Source: Bog-756 sp963769905 (lineage in GTDB: Bacteria > Actinomycetota > Acidimicrobiia > Acidimicrobiales > RAAP-2). From it: 64,000 bases of DNA. How positions within the stretch are numbered: the first letter of the stretch is position 1; the number at the start of each line of letters is the position of its first letter. The notes below the pieces were generated by a model. That model was not told the origin of the DNA. It did not search any database and was given only the letters and a program-made list of their open reading frames with translations. The stretch covers positions 1,736,001 through 1,800,000 of the forward strand of contig CAVYNG010000002.1 of NCBI GenBank assembly GCA_963769905.1. Reading direction: 5' to 3'. Both the position numbers and the translations under genes were made by a program. Shown in pieces: positions 8,876 to 17,755 of this stretch.

Positions 8876-9636
8876 CGAGCAGGCGGTGGCTCGGCGAGGG
8901 AAGCGGCCTCGAGCTCCAAAAGCTGTGCGATGCCGTGCTCGGCGAGCCCGAGCATCTCGTCGAGCTCCCCTTTCGAGAAGGGCATGCCCTCCGCCGTGCC
9001 CTGTACCTCGATGAACCTCCCCGAGGACGTCATCACGACGTTCATGTCGACCTCCGCCCGGCTGTCCTCCTCGTAGGGAAGATCGAGCATGCAGACCCCG
9101 TCGACGATCCCGACCGACACCGCCGCCACCGCCTCACCCAGCGGGTGCGAACGGACCACCCCGGACTGGACCAGCCGGGTCAGCGCGTCGTGCAGTGCGA
9201 CGTAGGCCCCACAGATCGAGGCGGTCCTCGTCCCACCGTCGGCTTGGAGCACGTCGCAGTCGACGGTCACCTGGACCTCGCCCAGCGCGACCATGTCGCA
9301 CACCGAGCGGAGCGAACGCCCGATCAGGCGCTGGATCTCCTGTGTCCTGCCCGACTGGCGACCCTTGGCCGCCTCGCGGGTGACTCGCTCGCCGGTCGAA
9401 CCGGGCAGGAGTGAGTATTCGGCGGTCACCCATCCCTTCCCACCCCCGCGCATCCACGGTGGTACGCGCTCCTCGACGGAGGCGGTGCAGAGCACCTTGG
9501 TTCGCCCCATCGACACGAGCACCGACCCGGGAGCGAACACGGTGAAGTCGCGGACGAACTCTGCGGCGCGCAATTCGTCTAGCGCGCGGCCGTCCGCTCG
9601 GCCGAGGCTCCGTCCGGCCGGCGCCGCACTGGTCAC
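8872..9636 (-). CDS. rph: Ribonuclease PH
   Basis: A 254-residue phosphorolytic 3'-5' exoribonuclease that trims tRNA 3' ends. Typical sequence includes GSVLVSMGRTKVLCTASVEE, GKGWVTAEYSLLPGST, TREAAKGRQSGRTQEIQRLIGRSLR broken over the RNA-binding helix, and QADGGTRTASI. The GTG start at 9636 overlaps the TGA of the upstream MBL-fold gene by 4 bases. The open frame continues far upstream of 9636, but that part is a shadow of the MBL gene. Confidence 0.95.
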   Translation of the reverse strand: MTSAAPAGRSLGRADGRALDELRAAEFVRDFTVFAPGSVLVSMGRTKVLCTASVEERVPPWMRGGGKGWVTAEYSLLPGSTGERVTREAAKGRQSGRTQEIQRLIGRSLRSVCDMVALGEVQVTVDCDVLQADGGTRTASICGAYVALHDALTRLVQSGVVRSHPLGEAVAAVSVGIVDGVCMLDLPYEEDSRAEVDMNVVMTSSGRFIEVQGTAEGMPFSKGELDEMLGLAEHGIAQLLELEAASLAEPPPAR

Positions 9637-10400
9637 AGGACGAACTCGGCGCCGATCGACGCGTGCTCGACCCGATCGTCGAACGCGGCGCGTGCCTCGG
9701 CGCCGACCGCGCCCTCGTCGACGGTCGGCCAGCGGTGGGTGATCACGAGGCGCGGCACACCGGCCTCGCGGGCTTGGTTCCCGGCTTGGCGTCCGCTCAG
9801 ATGGCCCATGGTTCCTTCGTACTCGGCGGTGTAGGTCGCCTCGCACAGCGCGAGGTCCAGTCCGGTCCCGAGGTCGGCAAGCTCCCAACGAGGACCCGAG
9901 TCGGCAGAGTAGCCGAGCGCGCGCCCGGAGCCCTCGACACGTACCGCAAGGGTCTCGACTGGGTGATCGGTCCGGCGGAACCGACACCGGAGGTCGCCGA
10001 TGTCGGCTGCGTCGCCACCGGCGACCACGCGCCAGTCGAAGGTCGTGCGCTCGGCGAGCTCGCGCGCCCGCTCCCTCAGCTCCCCCGGTCCGAAGAGCGG
10101 GATGCCGGTGCGCTCGAGCACGAAGCGTGCGTGGGCGTCGAGACCGTAGAGATCGGTCCAATGGTCGGTGTGGGAGTGGGTGATCACCACGGCGTCGAGT
10201 GAGGCCGGATCGTGACGCAGCTGCAGGTTGGCGAAGGTCCCCGGGCCGGCGTCGACCAGCACGCGGGTCGACCCGGAGGCGATCAGGTAGCCGCTCCCCG
10301 CACCTCCCGGTCCCGGCCAGCTCCCGTCGCATCCGAGCACGGTGACGGTGAGTCCCGAACCAGCCGGGTCCTCGCTCGATGACCGGTTCGGTGTCGCCAC
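9633..10400 (-). CDS. MBL-fold metallo-hydrolase (Rv1339-like, possible cyclic-nucleotide phosphodiesterase)
   Basis: A 255-residue metallo-beta-lactamase fold protein. It shows VTVLGCDGSWPGPGGAGSGY at the N-terminus, the metal motif THSHTDH near residue 90, a downstream DSGPRWE and a C-terminal ITHRWP. Its place just before rph and rdgB and after cysM matches Rv1339 of M. tuberculosis, reported to be an atypical cyclic-AMP phosphodiesterase. That function is carried over by family and synteny only. RNase Z-like activity is the main alternative. Confidence 0.85.
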   Translation of the reverse strand: MATPNRSSSEDPAGSGLTVTVLGCDGSWPGPGGAGSGYLIASGSTRVLVDAGPGTFANLQLRHDPASLDAVVITHSHTDHWTDLYGLDAHARFVLERTGIPLFGPGELRERARELAERTTFDWRVVAGGDAADIGDLRCRFRRTDHPVETLAVRVEGSGRALGYSADSGPRWELADLGTGLDLALCEATYTAEYEGTMGHLSGRQAGNQAREAGVPRLVITHRWPTVDEGAVGAEARAAFDDRVEHASIGAEFVL

Positions 10401-10470
10401 GGGCAGAGGCTAGGCGGGTTGCCCGTGTGACCACCCGGATCGACGGCTCGGCTTTCGCAGAGCGGAGAGC

Positions 10471-11418
10471 TCAGAAGTAGGTGATGTGCTTGGCGCGTTC
10501 GACGACTACGTCGAGATCGTCGGTCCATGCGCCTGTCGAGAGATACTTCCAGCCGCCGTCCGCCGAGACGGCCACGATCGTCCCGGCGTCGAGGGTGTCG
10601 GCGACCCTCGCGGCGCCGGCGAGCACGGCGCCGGTCGAGAGACCCGCGAAGATGCCCACGTCGGTGAGCCTCCGAGTCCACTCGATCGATTCGCGGGGTC
10701 GCACGATGCGTTTGCCGTCGAGGAGCTCGGCGCCGTCGTTGTCGACGAAGATCGGGGGGATGTAACCGTCGTCGAGGTTCCGGAGACCGTCGACGAGCTC
10801 CCCCGCGGGAGGCTCGATCGCCCACACCTTCACTGTGGGGTTGCGCTCTTTGAGGAAGCGCCCGACCCCGAGGAGCGTTCCGGACGTGCCGAGCCCCGCG
10901 ACGAAATGAGTGACCTCCGGGCAGTCGCGCCAGATCTCCGGCCCGGTCCCTTCATAATGGGCCTTCGGGTTCGCCGGGTTTCCGTATTGGTAGAGGAACA
11001 CCCATTCGGGGTGCTCGTCGGCGAGCGCACGTGCGCGCCGAACCGCACCGTTCGAACCCTCCTCGCCCGGTGAGTCGATGATCTCGGCCCCCCAGAGCTC
11101 GAGCAATTGGCGACGCTCGACAGAGACGTTGGTGGCGAGAACGACCTTCAAGTGATAGCCCTTCACCCGGCTGACCAGCGCCATGCCGATACCGGTGTTG
11201 CCCGACGACGGCTCGAGCAGGGTTTGTCCCGGGTGGAGGGCGCCTTCCTTTTCAGCCTCTTCGATCATCGAAAGGGCGATGCGGTCCTTCACCGACCCAC
11301 CCGGGTTCTGTCCCTCGAGCTTGAGCAGGAGACGAACTGCAGGATTCGGGCTGAGCTCGCTGATGTCGACGAGCGGGGTGTTGCCGATCAGGTCGAGCAC
11401 CGACCCGTAGGTGGTCAT
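10471..11418 (-). CDS. cysM: CysO-dependent cysteine synthase CysM
   Basis: A 315-residue PLP enzyme of the cysteine synthase fold. LLLKLEGQNPGGSVKDRIAL holds the PLP lysine, EPSSGNTGIGMAL is the substrate loop, GLGTSGTLLGVGRFL is the phosphate-binding loop and IFAGLSTGAVLAG is the C-terminal serine motif. Mycobacterial CysM uses O-phosphoserine and the thiocarboxylate of CysO rather than free sulfide. The adjacent cysO and mec genes support the same pathway here. The ATG overlaps the cysO stop by 4 bases. Confidence 0.93.
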   Translation of the reverse strand: MTTYGSVLDLIGNTPLVDISELSPNPAVRLLLKLEGQNPGGSVKDRIALSMIEEAEKEGALHPGQTLLEPSSGNTGIGMALVSRVKGYHLKVVLATNVSVERRQLLELWGAEIIDSPGEEGSNGAVRRARALADEHPEWVFLYQYGNPANPKAHYEGTGPEIWRDCPEVTHFVAGLGTSGTLLGVGRFLKERNPTVKVWAIEPPAGELVDGLRNLDDGYIPPIFVDNDGAELLDGKRIVRPRESIEWTRRLTDVGIFAGLSTGAVLAGAARVADTLDAGTIVAVSADGGWKYLSTGAWTDDLDVVVERAKHITYF

Positions 11419-11720
11419 CGGCGGCGTGTCGACGCGCGTCGGAATGCCCCTCCTGCCACCGCGGGCAGGATGGAGAGCTCGTCCGAGTCGGTCACTGTGG
11501 TGTCCAGGGACGACAAGTAGCGCACGTCGTCGTCGTTCAGGTACACGTTGACGAACTTGTGGAGCGAGCCGTTGCCGTCGATCACCTGCCCCGCAAGCCC
11601 TGGGTACTGCTGCTCGAGCGATCGGAGGATCTCGCCCACCGTGGCGCCCTCGGCGGAGACCGTCTTCGCACCGCCGGCCTGTGGACGCAACACTGTCGGA
11701 AGGTTTACTCGAACGGCCAC
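11415..11720 (-). CDS. cysO: Sulfur-carrier protein CysO (MoaD/ThiS family) with a C-terminal extension
   Basis: A 101-residue ubiquitin-fold sulfur carrier. The N-terminus VRVNLPTVLRPQAGG and the end ILPAVAGG closely follow the CysO pattern. CysO normally ends at the GG, where the thiocarboxylate is built. Here ten residues, AFRRASTRRR, follow the GG at residues 90-91. The sequence would have to be cut to expose GG before use. The Mov34/JAMM gene nearby is the obvious candidate for that cut, by inference. The stop overlaps the cysM start by 4 bases. Confidence 0.92.
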   Translation of the reverse strand: MAVRVNLPTVLRPQAGGAKTVSAEGATVGEILRSLEQQYPGLAGQVIDGNGSLHKFVNVYLNDDDVRYLSSLDTTVTDSDELSILPAVAGGAFRRASTRRR

Positions 11721-11854
11721 GGACTCTCCTTCTGGTTGCCGATGCTCACGGTGTCTGCTCGCCGGGGCTCACCACACGGGGCCACGACGAGCCCCCGGTC
11801 GGGCCGGCCCACACCGGCGGACCCGCCAAAAAGCTGACCAATTCGGTTGAGATT

Positions 11855-12262
11855 CTACCGGGACCGGAGCCGCACCGGTTCCTCGGTGATCATCCCGTCG
11901 ACGATGCGAAAGCTCCGGACGACCGGCTCGATATCCCTGAGCGACACGAGGACGTAGTGCCACTGGGGGTCGGGGGCCTGCTCCACGTCGGTCGGTGACG
12001 GGTAGGCCTCGGTGTGGGTGTGGGAGTGGAAGACGCCGATGATCTCGTACCCATTGGCCTCCGCATCGCGGTCGGCACGGAGGTGCTCGCGCGGGTCGAC
12101 CGTGTAGAGCGTGGCCGAGGCGGCGACGTTACGAGTCGGGTAGCACGTGACGCCAGCTCCCGTCGTCGGCTCCCCGCCGATGAGGCCACACGCCTCGTCG
12201 GGGAGCCCGGCCAGGCAATGGGCGACCATCTGCTCGTAGACAGGTCGGGTGAGGGACAGCAT
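11855..12262 (-). CDS. mec: Mov34/MPN/PAD-1 (JAMM) metalloprotease Mec
   Basis: A 135-residue JAMM protease. It shows the Glu in PDEACGLIGG near residue 23, then HSHTHTEAYPSPTD at residues 79-92, which supplies the two His, Ser and Asp of the zinc site. In M. tuberculosis Mec removes cysteine from the CysO-cysteine adduct, the last step of the CysO pathway. It lies 134 bases upstream of cysO on the same strand. The start at 12262 is chosen because it gives the standard length; the open frame extends further but only overlaps the smpB region on the other strand. Confidence 0.92.
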   Translation of the reverse strand: MLSLTRPVYEQMVAHCLAGLPDEACGLIGGEPTTGAGVTCYPTRNVAASATLYTVDPREHLRADRDAEANGYEIIGVFHSHTHTEAYPSPTDVEQAPDPQWHYVLVSLRDIEPVVRSFRIVDGMITEEPVRLRSR

Positions 12263-12354
12263 GAGCAGCCTCACGCTAGAGCAGGGGGTCGCTCGAGGGT
12301 TCGACCCGACCCATGGAACGGCGTCGCGCCGTCGGGCGACTACCGTCCGACGGC

Positions 12355-12894
12355 ATGGCTGCCGCCAAGGCAAAGGGAGCGGCGCCCGACGGGGGCCGGG
12401 CCGGGAAGGCGACCGACGGCCAGCGGAGCCGACCGGTCGCCGCAAACCGGCGCGCCCGCCACGACTACGACATCCTCGACACCCTCGAATGCGGGATCGT
12501 CCTCCAAGGTTCGGAGGTGAAGTCACTCCGTGCGGGGCGGATCGCTTTGCAGGATTCCTACGCGCGGATCATTGACGGAGAGCTATGGCTCTACGGGGTC
12601 CATGTGCCACCGTATGCACAGGCCAACGGCTTCGGCGCTCACGATCCCGACCGCCGTCGCAAGCTCCTCGTCCACCGACGCCAGATCGACGAATGGCTGG
12701 GGCGTACCCAGCAGCAGTCGCTGACGCTCGTGCCCCTCCAGATCTACTTCAAGGACGGCCGAGCAAAAGTCGAGCTCGCGCTCGCCCGGGGCCGGCGGCG
12801 CTATGACAAACGCCGTGCCATCGCGGAACGAGACGCGGGGCGCGAGGCAGCGCGCGAGGCCCGCGCCGCGGTGAAGACGAGGGGCTCGGCCTGA
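12355..12894 (+). CDS. smpB: SsrA-binding protein SmpB
   Basis: A 179-residue tmRNA partner that delivers ssrA to stalled ribosomes. After a basic, low-complexity N-terminus of about 35 residues come the family segments RRARHDYDILDTLECGIVLQ, GSEVKSLRAGRIALQDSYAR, GELWLYGVHVPPYA, RRKLLVHRRQID and GRAKVELALARGRRRYDKR. An ATG at 12313 is in frame, but ATG 12355 (MAAAKAKG) gives a more usual length. ssrA follows 132 bases downstream on the same strand. Confidence 0.95.
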   Translation: MAAAKAKGAAPDGGRAGKATDGQRSRPVAANRRARHDYDILDTLECGIVLQGSEVKSLRAGRIALQDSYARIIDGELWLYGVHVPPYAQANGFGAHDPDRRRKLLVHRRQIDEWLGRTQQQSLTLVPLQIYFKDGRAKVELALARGRRRYDKRRAIAERDAGREAAREARAAVKTRGSA

Positions 12895-12983
12895 ACGCCT
12901 GAAGGCGGGCAGCGGGCGGGCGCGGTTCGGTGGTGTGCGCCCGAGGTTGCTCGGCCAAACGTTCCCGTCGTCCAAGGCCCCTG

Positions 12984-12989
12984 TACAAT
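12984..12989 (+). promoter_or_regulatory. Likely -10 box for ssrA
   Basis: TACAAT lies 38 bases before the mature 5' end of tmRNA, after the smpB stop. It is close to the sigma-A -10 consensus and would start a short precursor leader. No clear -35 box is seen at the usual spacing. Confidence 0.4.
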
Positions 12990-13026
12990 GGGTGTTCTGC
13001 CACCGGAGAGTCCGGTCGGCGATCAA

Positions 13027-13377
13027 GGGGGTGACAGGCTTCGACTCCGGTCGTCGAGGTGGGAGAAGCGAGCCGTGGTCTCCGGAGCCACGTTAAAGAG
13101 CCGGAACCTAAAACAAACGACGAGCCTCAGCTCGTACTCGCCGCCTAAGAGCAGCGACGTCCTACCGGTCTCGGTCCCACGGGCCGGGTATGGGCGCCAT
13201 CAAGTGGGACTTACCTCACGGTTCTGCCGACAGGCCGCTGAAGGACACTGAAGTCGGATACGGGCCGGCGTTGTCGCCGGTAGAAGCGCCGGCCCCGACA
13301 ATTCACTACTGGCTGCGCTCGGAGAAGGCCCACTAAGAAGCCGGAGGACGCGGGTTCGATTCCCGCCACCTCCACCA
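13027..13377 (+). ncRNA. ssrA: Transfer-messenger RNA (tmRNA)
   Basis: The 5' end GGGGGTGACAGGCTTCGAC and the 3' end with GGGTTCGATTCCC and CACCTCCACCA form the tRNA-like domain. GGGGGTG pairs with CACCTCC, and CCA is encoded. An internal reading frame ends TNDEPQLVLAA followed by TAA at about 13146; the exact resume codon is not certain (the frame reads E-P-K before T). The LVLAA end is a usual protease-tag ending. smpB lies just upstream. The 3' end is the site copied in the repeats at 18190 and 21645. Confidence 0.95.
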
Positions 13378-13480
13378 CTTCGTTGTGAGAATCACAACGT
13401 TGTCCCTGGTAGACGTGCCTTCTTGGCCTCCGTTCGCTCACCAAGGCAAATGACGACGTTCGAACCGCTCGTGAGGGCTC
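13378..13480 (+). repeat. ssrA-flanking copy of the island repeat (copy A)
   Basis: Directly after ssrA comes GTTGTGAGAATCACAAC, a perfect 7-bp inverted repeat with a 3-base centre, and later AAATGACGACGTTCGAACC. Together with the ssrA T-arm these align with the 120-bp elements at 18190-18309 and 21645-21764. This is probably the original attachment-like site, or a terminator hairpin without a T-run. Confidence 0.55.
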
Positions 13481-13525
13481 GGCCCACGGACGCACCCTGA
13501 TGAAACCCCATGACCCCAACGGACG

Positions 13526-16500
13526 TCAGTTGATGTGGATCATCAGCGTCTTGGTGACTGTCACCGAGTGCTTGGTCTTGATCCGGCCGGACACGGCGAC
13601 CCACTTCTCGGTGACCTGAATGGGCACCGACAGGTTGGCACCGTGGACCAGCTTGAGGCTGGATGTCCCTTCGAGGAACCCGCCCTTGACTTTCAAGCCC
13701 TTCGGGAGCGTTCCCGCCTTCTTCCACTTGAGCGTCGCGCCCGACGCCTGGCCGATCGCTTGGAGCGGCACCGGCCCGTAGCTCTGACCCGGCGTGGCGT
13801 TGGGAAGGGTGGAGGTCCAGATCTGGAACAGCTGGGTCACGGTCAGCGTGAACGACTGGGTCGCATCCGGAGCAACGCCGTTGCCCGCGTCGATCGTGAA
13901 GTGGAAGGTCCCCGACTGGGTCGTCGTACCCGAGAGGACACCGGCGCTGCTCAGGGTGATACCGCTCGGCAGGGTCCCGGTCTCACTGAAGGTCGGGGCC
14001 GGATAGCCGGTGGCTGTCACTGTGAAGGACCCAGTCATACCTTCCGCGAAGGTGGTGCTATTCGCCGAGGTGATTGACGGAGCCTCATCGACCGTCAGCG
14101 TAAAGCTCTGTGTCGCGTCGGGCGAGACGCCGTTCGTCGCGGTGATGGTAATCGGGAAGGAACCGGACTGGGTCGCCGTTCCGACCAACACCCCCGCGCT
14201 CGAGAGGGTCACGCCGTTCGGGAGCGATCCCGTCTCGTTGAAGGTCGAGCTCGGCGTGCCGGTGGCAGTAACGGTGAAACCCCCCGCCTGACCCTGCGTG
14301 AAGGTGGCGCTGTTCGCCGAGGTGATCGTGGGCGGTCCATCGACCGTGAGTGTGAAGGTCTGGGTCGCGTTCGGTGGCACGCCGTTCGTCGCGGTGATGG
14401 TGATCGGGAAGAAACCCGCCTGGGTCGGCGTCCCTGACAGCACCCCAGCGCTCGAAAGAGTTACGCCCGTCGGCAGAGCCCCAGTCTCGGTGAAGGCCGA
14501 GCTCGGAGTGCCGGTTGCGGTGACCGTGAAGCTTCCCGCCTGACTCTGGGTGAAAGTGGCGCTGCTCCCCGAGGTGATCGTGGGCGGTCCATCGACCGTG
14601 AGCGTGAAGCTCTGTGTCGCGTCGGGCGACTCGCCGTTGGTGGCGGTGATGGTGATCGGGAAGGTCCCCGACTGGGTTGGGGTACCCGAGAGCACACCCG
14701 CGCTGGTGAGGGTCACCCCGATCGGGAGCGATCCGGTTCCGCTGAAGGTGGGTGCCGGGTCGCCGGTGGCAGTGAGCGTGAAGGTCCCCGCCTGACCCTG
14801 CGTGAAGGTGGCACTGTTCGCCGAAGTGATCGTCGGCGGCGTGCCGTTGACCGTGAGGGTGAAGGACCAGTTTCCGGTGTCGCCGACGGCGTCACGCACC
14901 GTTCCGCTCACCGCGACGGTCCCCGGCGTCGTCACCGAGGTGGGGACGGTCACCGCCCCCGAGGAGGAGACGGTGACCTCCGACGAAGAGATGGTCGTCG
15001 TCCAGGTGAGCGAACCGCCGCCGGTCGGCAGGTTGGTCAGGGTGAGCTGCCCCGCGTAGCCGGCCCCCGGTGCGATGGTGGTCGCGGTCAGGCTGCCCTG
15101 GGAGAGGGTGACGGCCGGTCGCACGACCGCGTAGTCGGTCTCCGACAGCGGCCCCGAGCCGAGCGCCGTCGGGACCACCCCGGCCGGGAGGGAGGCGGCG
15201 ACAGGTGTCGTCTGGGAGAACGTCGTCGTGCCGTTCCCGAGGTTGCCGTCTGCGCCCGTCCCCCACGCATACAGGGTGCCGTTCGTACCGATTGCGAATC
15301 CGGTGAACTCGGAGGCACCGATCGCAGTGGCGGTGACCCCACTCGGCAGGGAGACGGCGATCGGTTTCGTCTGGGGATCGGTCGTCGTGCCGTTGCCGAG
15401 CTGGCCCCCAGTGCCGTTGCCCCAGGCATACAGCGTGCCGTTGGAGCCAAGGGCATAGCCGTTGAGGGCTCCGGCGGCGATCGCGGTGGCGGTGACCCCG
15501 GTCGGCAGGGAGACGGCGACCGGTGTCGTCTGGGTCGACGTCGTTGTGCCGTTGCCGAGCTCGCCGTTGGTGCCGAAGCCCCAGGCGTAGACGGTGCCGT
15601 TCGACCCGAGGGCGTAGGCGGTGTACTCGCCGCCGGCGATCGCGGTCGCGGTGACCCCGGCCGGCAGTGAAACCGCGACCGGTGTGGCCTGGGCGGCGGT
15701 CGTTGTGCCGTTGCCGAGCTCGCCGTCCGCGCCATTGCCCCAGGCATAGAGGGTGCCGTTCGAACCCATGGCATACCCGGTGTAGCCCGCGGCGCCGATC
15801 GCGGTCGCGGTGACCCCGGTCGGCAGAGACACGGCCACCGGCGTCGTCTGGGCGTACGTCGTCGTGCCGTTGCCGAGCTCGCCGTCTGGGCCGTAGCCCC
15901 AGGCGTAGACGGTGCCGTTCGAGCCGAGTGCGTAACTGGTCAAGGCCCCAGAGGCGACAGCGGTGGAACCGGCCGGGAGAGAAACGGCGACCGCACTGGT
16001 TTGGGTCGCGGTCGTGGTGCCGTTGCCCAGTTGGCCGTCTGTGCCGCTGCCCCACGCATAGAGGACGTTGTTCGAGCCGATCGCGTAGCCGGTCTCCGAT
16101 CCGGCTGCGGTCGCGGTGGCGGTTACCCCTGGCGGGAGGGAGACGGGAACCGGTGTCATCTGGGTCGACGTCGTCGTGCCGTTGCCGAGCTCACCATTGG
16201 TGCCGTAGCCCCAGGCGAGCTCGTCCGAGGGCACCGGGTTCGTCGACGTGGCGACCGTCAAGGTGAACGACTGGGTCGCGTTCGGTGAAATGCCGTTCGA
16301 TGCGGTGAGGGTGATCGGGAAAGTACCTAACTGGGTCGGGGTGCCCGAGAGCACACCCGCGCTCGAGAGGGCCAGGCCGGTCGGGAGGCTCCCGGTCTCG
16401 GTGAAGGTCGGGGCCGGGAAGCCGGTGCCGGTGACGGTGAACGCATCGGCCACCCCTTCTGCGAAGGTGGCGCTGTTCGCCGAGGTGATCGTCGGCGGTG

Positions 16501-17755
16501 CATTGACCACCAAGACGAAGGACTGAACCGCGTCCGGCGAGTACCCGTTCGTCGCCGTGATGGTCACGTAAAAGAGACCGGACTGGGTCGGAGTGCCGGA
16601 GAACACTCCCGCACCCGAAAACGTCATGCCGGCAGGCAGGGTTCCGGTCTCGCTGAAGGTAGGGGCGGGGTTACCCGTGGCGTTGACCGTGAAGCTACCA
16701 GCATGACCCAGTTCGAAGAAGGCTTCGTCGGAGGAGGTAATCGTCGGCGGTTGCACGGTGTAGGTGATGTCGACCTCGCCGGGGCCGACAGATCCACCAC
16801 CAAGCACCGTGGACCCCGAGAGTACCGAGGGAGTGACGTACCCTGAGCCGCCTCCACCTCCCGCGCAAGGTGCCCCGCCTCCTCCACCGAAGTAGCCGCC
16901 CCCGCCCCCGCCGCCACCGCCGAAAATTGGGTCGAAAAAAGCCGACGGAACGTTGCACTGCGCTGTCGCCGACCCCGCCCCGCCGGCGGCAGCATCTGTG
17001 ACGTCCGTGCCGTCGAACATCAACGGGCCGTATCCCGTCGAACCGCCTTCGTGTTCACCGAATCCCGCGTTAAAAACAAAACTCTGGGTACCTGAACCCC
17101 CTCCAAAATCGAGATCGCAGCCCTGATCGTCGCAACTGAGGTCGTTTGAGCCGGCGTCCCCCGCTTGTCCTCCGCCAGCCCCTCCAGATTCCGGTCCGTT
17201 TTGGGCAGCATCGCCAAAGGCGGTGCCGCCGGCACCACCGGCGACCAGCAGGGCGGTGCCGTCACTGTCGGTCACCCACGAGGCACCACCACCGCCCTCC
17301 GCGAGCACCCCGGGCGCCCCACCGCCGCCAAAGCCACCTGCATCAGTGGTGCCTTGGCCTCCGACCCCGACCGTGAGCGTCGAGCCGGCGACAACGTTCA
17401 AGGTCGCGGACGTAAGGCCGCCGATTCCGGTCAATCCATCCCCTGCGCCGTAAAGGGAAAAACTGGCCTGGGTCACGCCCGCCGGTACGGTCCAATACTG
17501 GGGGCTGCCGTCAGCACCTGTGGTTCCGTTGTATGAACACGTCACCGTTGCCGTGGTGCCCGAGATAACCGGTGGCGGACAAGCTGGTGTTGATGGGTCC
17601 GCCGCATTTGTGATCGGGCTGCTCTGGCCAAAGTTGACGATTGGCGAGGCGCTTGCTCTCCCGCTCGTGATCAAGGTCAGGGATCCTGCGACCGCAAGCG
17701 CAACTGTAGAAACCTGCGCGATCTTTCGCGTCGCGAAACTGATTCCGCCGTTCAT
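13526..17755 (-). CDS. Large secreted protein with glycine-rich, Ig-like and RCC1 repeats
   Basis: A 1409-residue exported protein. Residues 1-37 form a signal peptide ending ASA. A glycine-rich domain follows (GGFGGGGAPGVLAEGGGGAS and similar, to about residue 330). Then come putative Ig (He_PIG-like) domains with the recurring core TGSLPTGVTLSSAGVLSGTP, seven RCC1-type repeats of about 52 residues (YAWGNGADGELGNGTTT), and five more Ig-like units with an 84-residue (252-bp) period. The last 80 residues are a separate basic domain. It is probably a cell-surface or adhesive protein. The start at 17755 gives a normal signal peptide; an upstream ATG at 17809 would add 18 odd residues. It lies between two ssrA-like repeats. 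Confidence 0.85.
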   Translation of the reverse strand: MNGGISFATRKIAQVSTVALAVAGSLTLITSGRASASPIVNFGQSSPITNAADPSTPACPPPVISGTTATVTCSYNGTTGADGSPQYWTVPAGVTQASFSLYGAGDGLTGIGGLTSATLNVVAGSTLTVGVGGQGTTDAGGFGGGGAPGVLAEGGGGASWVTDSDGTALLVAGGAGGTAFGDAAQNGPESGGAGGGQAGDAGSNDLSCDDQGCDLDFGGGSGTQSFVFNAGFGEHEGGSTGYGPLMFDGTDVTDAAAGGAGSATAQCNVPSAFFDPIFGGGGGGGGGYFGGGGGAPCAGGGGGSGYVTPSVLSGSTVLGGGSVGPGEVDITYTVQPPTITSSDEAFFELGHAGSFTVNATGNPAPTFSETGTLPAGMTFSGAGVFSGTPTQSGLFYVTITATNGYSPDAVQSFVLVVNAPPTITSANSATFAEGVADAFTVTGTGFPAPTFTETGSLPTGLALSSAGVLSGTPTQLGTFPITLTASNGISPNATQSFTLTVATSTNPVPSDELAWGYGTNGELGNGTTTSTQMTPVPVSLPPGVTATATAAGSETGYAIGSNNVLYAWGSGTDGQLGNGTTTATQTSAVAVSLPAGSTAVASGALTSYALGSNGTVYAWGYGPDGELGNGTTTYAQTTPVAVSLPTGVTATAIGAAGYTGYAMGSNGTLYAWGNGADGELGNGTTTAAQATPVAVSLPAGVTATAIAGGEYTAYALGSNGTVYAWGFGTNGELGNGTTTSTQTTPVAVSLPTGVTATAIAAGALNGYALGSNGTLYAWGNGTGGQLGNGTTTDPQTKPIAVSLPSGVTATAIGASEFTGFAIGTNGTLYAWGTGADGNLGNGTTTFSQTTPVAASLPAGVVPTALGSGPLSETDYAVVRPAVTLSQGSLTATTIAPGAGYAGQLTLTNLPTGGGSLTWTTTISSSEVTVSSSGAVTVPTSVTTPGTVAVSGTVRDAVGDTGNWSFTLTVNGTPPTITSANSATFTQGQAGTFTLTATGDPAPTFSGTGSLPIGVTLTSAGVLSGTPTQSGTFPITITATNGESPDATQSFTLTVDGPPTITSGSSATFTQSQAGSFTVTATGTPSSAFTETGALPTGVTLSSAGVLSGTPTQAGFFPITITATNGVPPNATQTFTLTVDGPPTITSANSATFTQGQAGGFTVTATGTPSSTFNETGSLPNGVTLSSAGVLVGTATQSGSFPITITATNGVSPDATQSFTLTVDEAPSITSANSTTFAEGMTGSFTVTATGYPAPTFSETGTLPSGITLSSAGVLSGTTTQSGTFHFTIDAGNGVAPDATQSFTLTVTQLFQIWTSTLPNATPGQSYGPVPLQAIGQASGATLKWKKAGTLPKGLKVKGGFLEGTSSLKLVHGANLSVPIQVTEKWVAVSGRIKTKHSVTVTKTLMIHIN

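Noticed and set aside
14010..14795. Three similar plus-strand frames spaced by 252 bases
   Set aside because: They are antisense shadows of the tandem Ig-like repeats of the surface protein on the minus strand.
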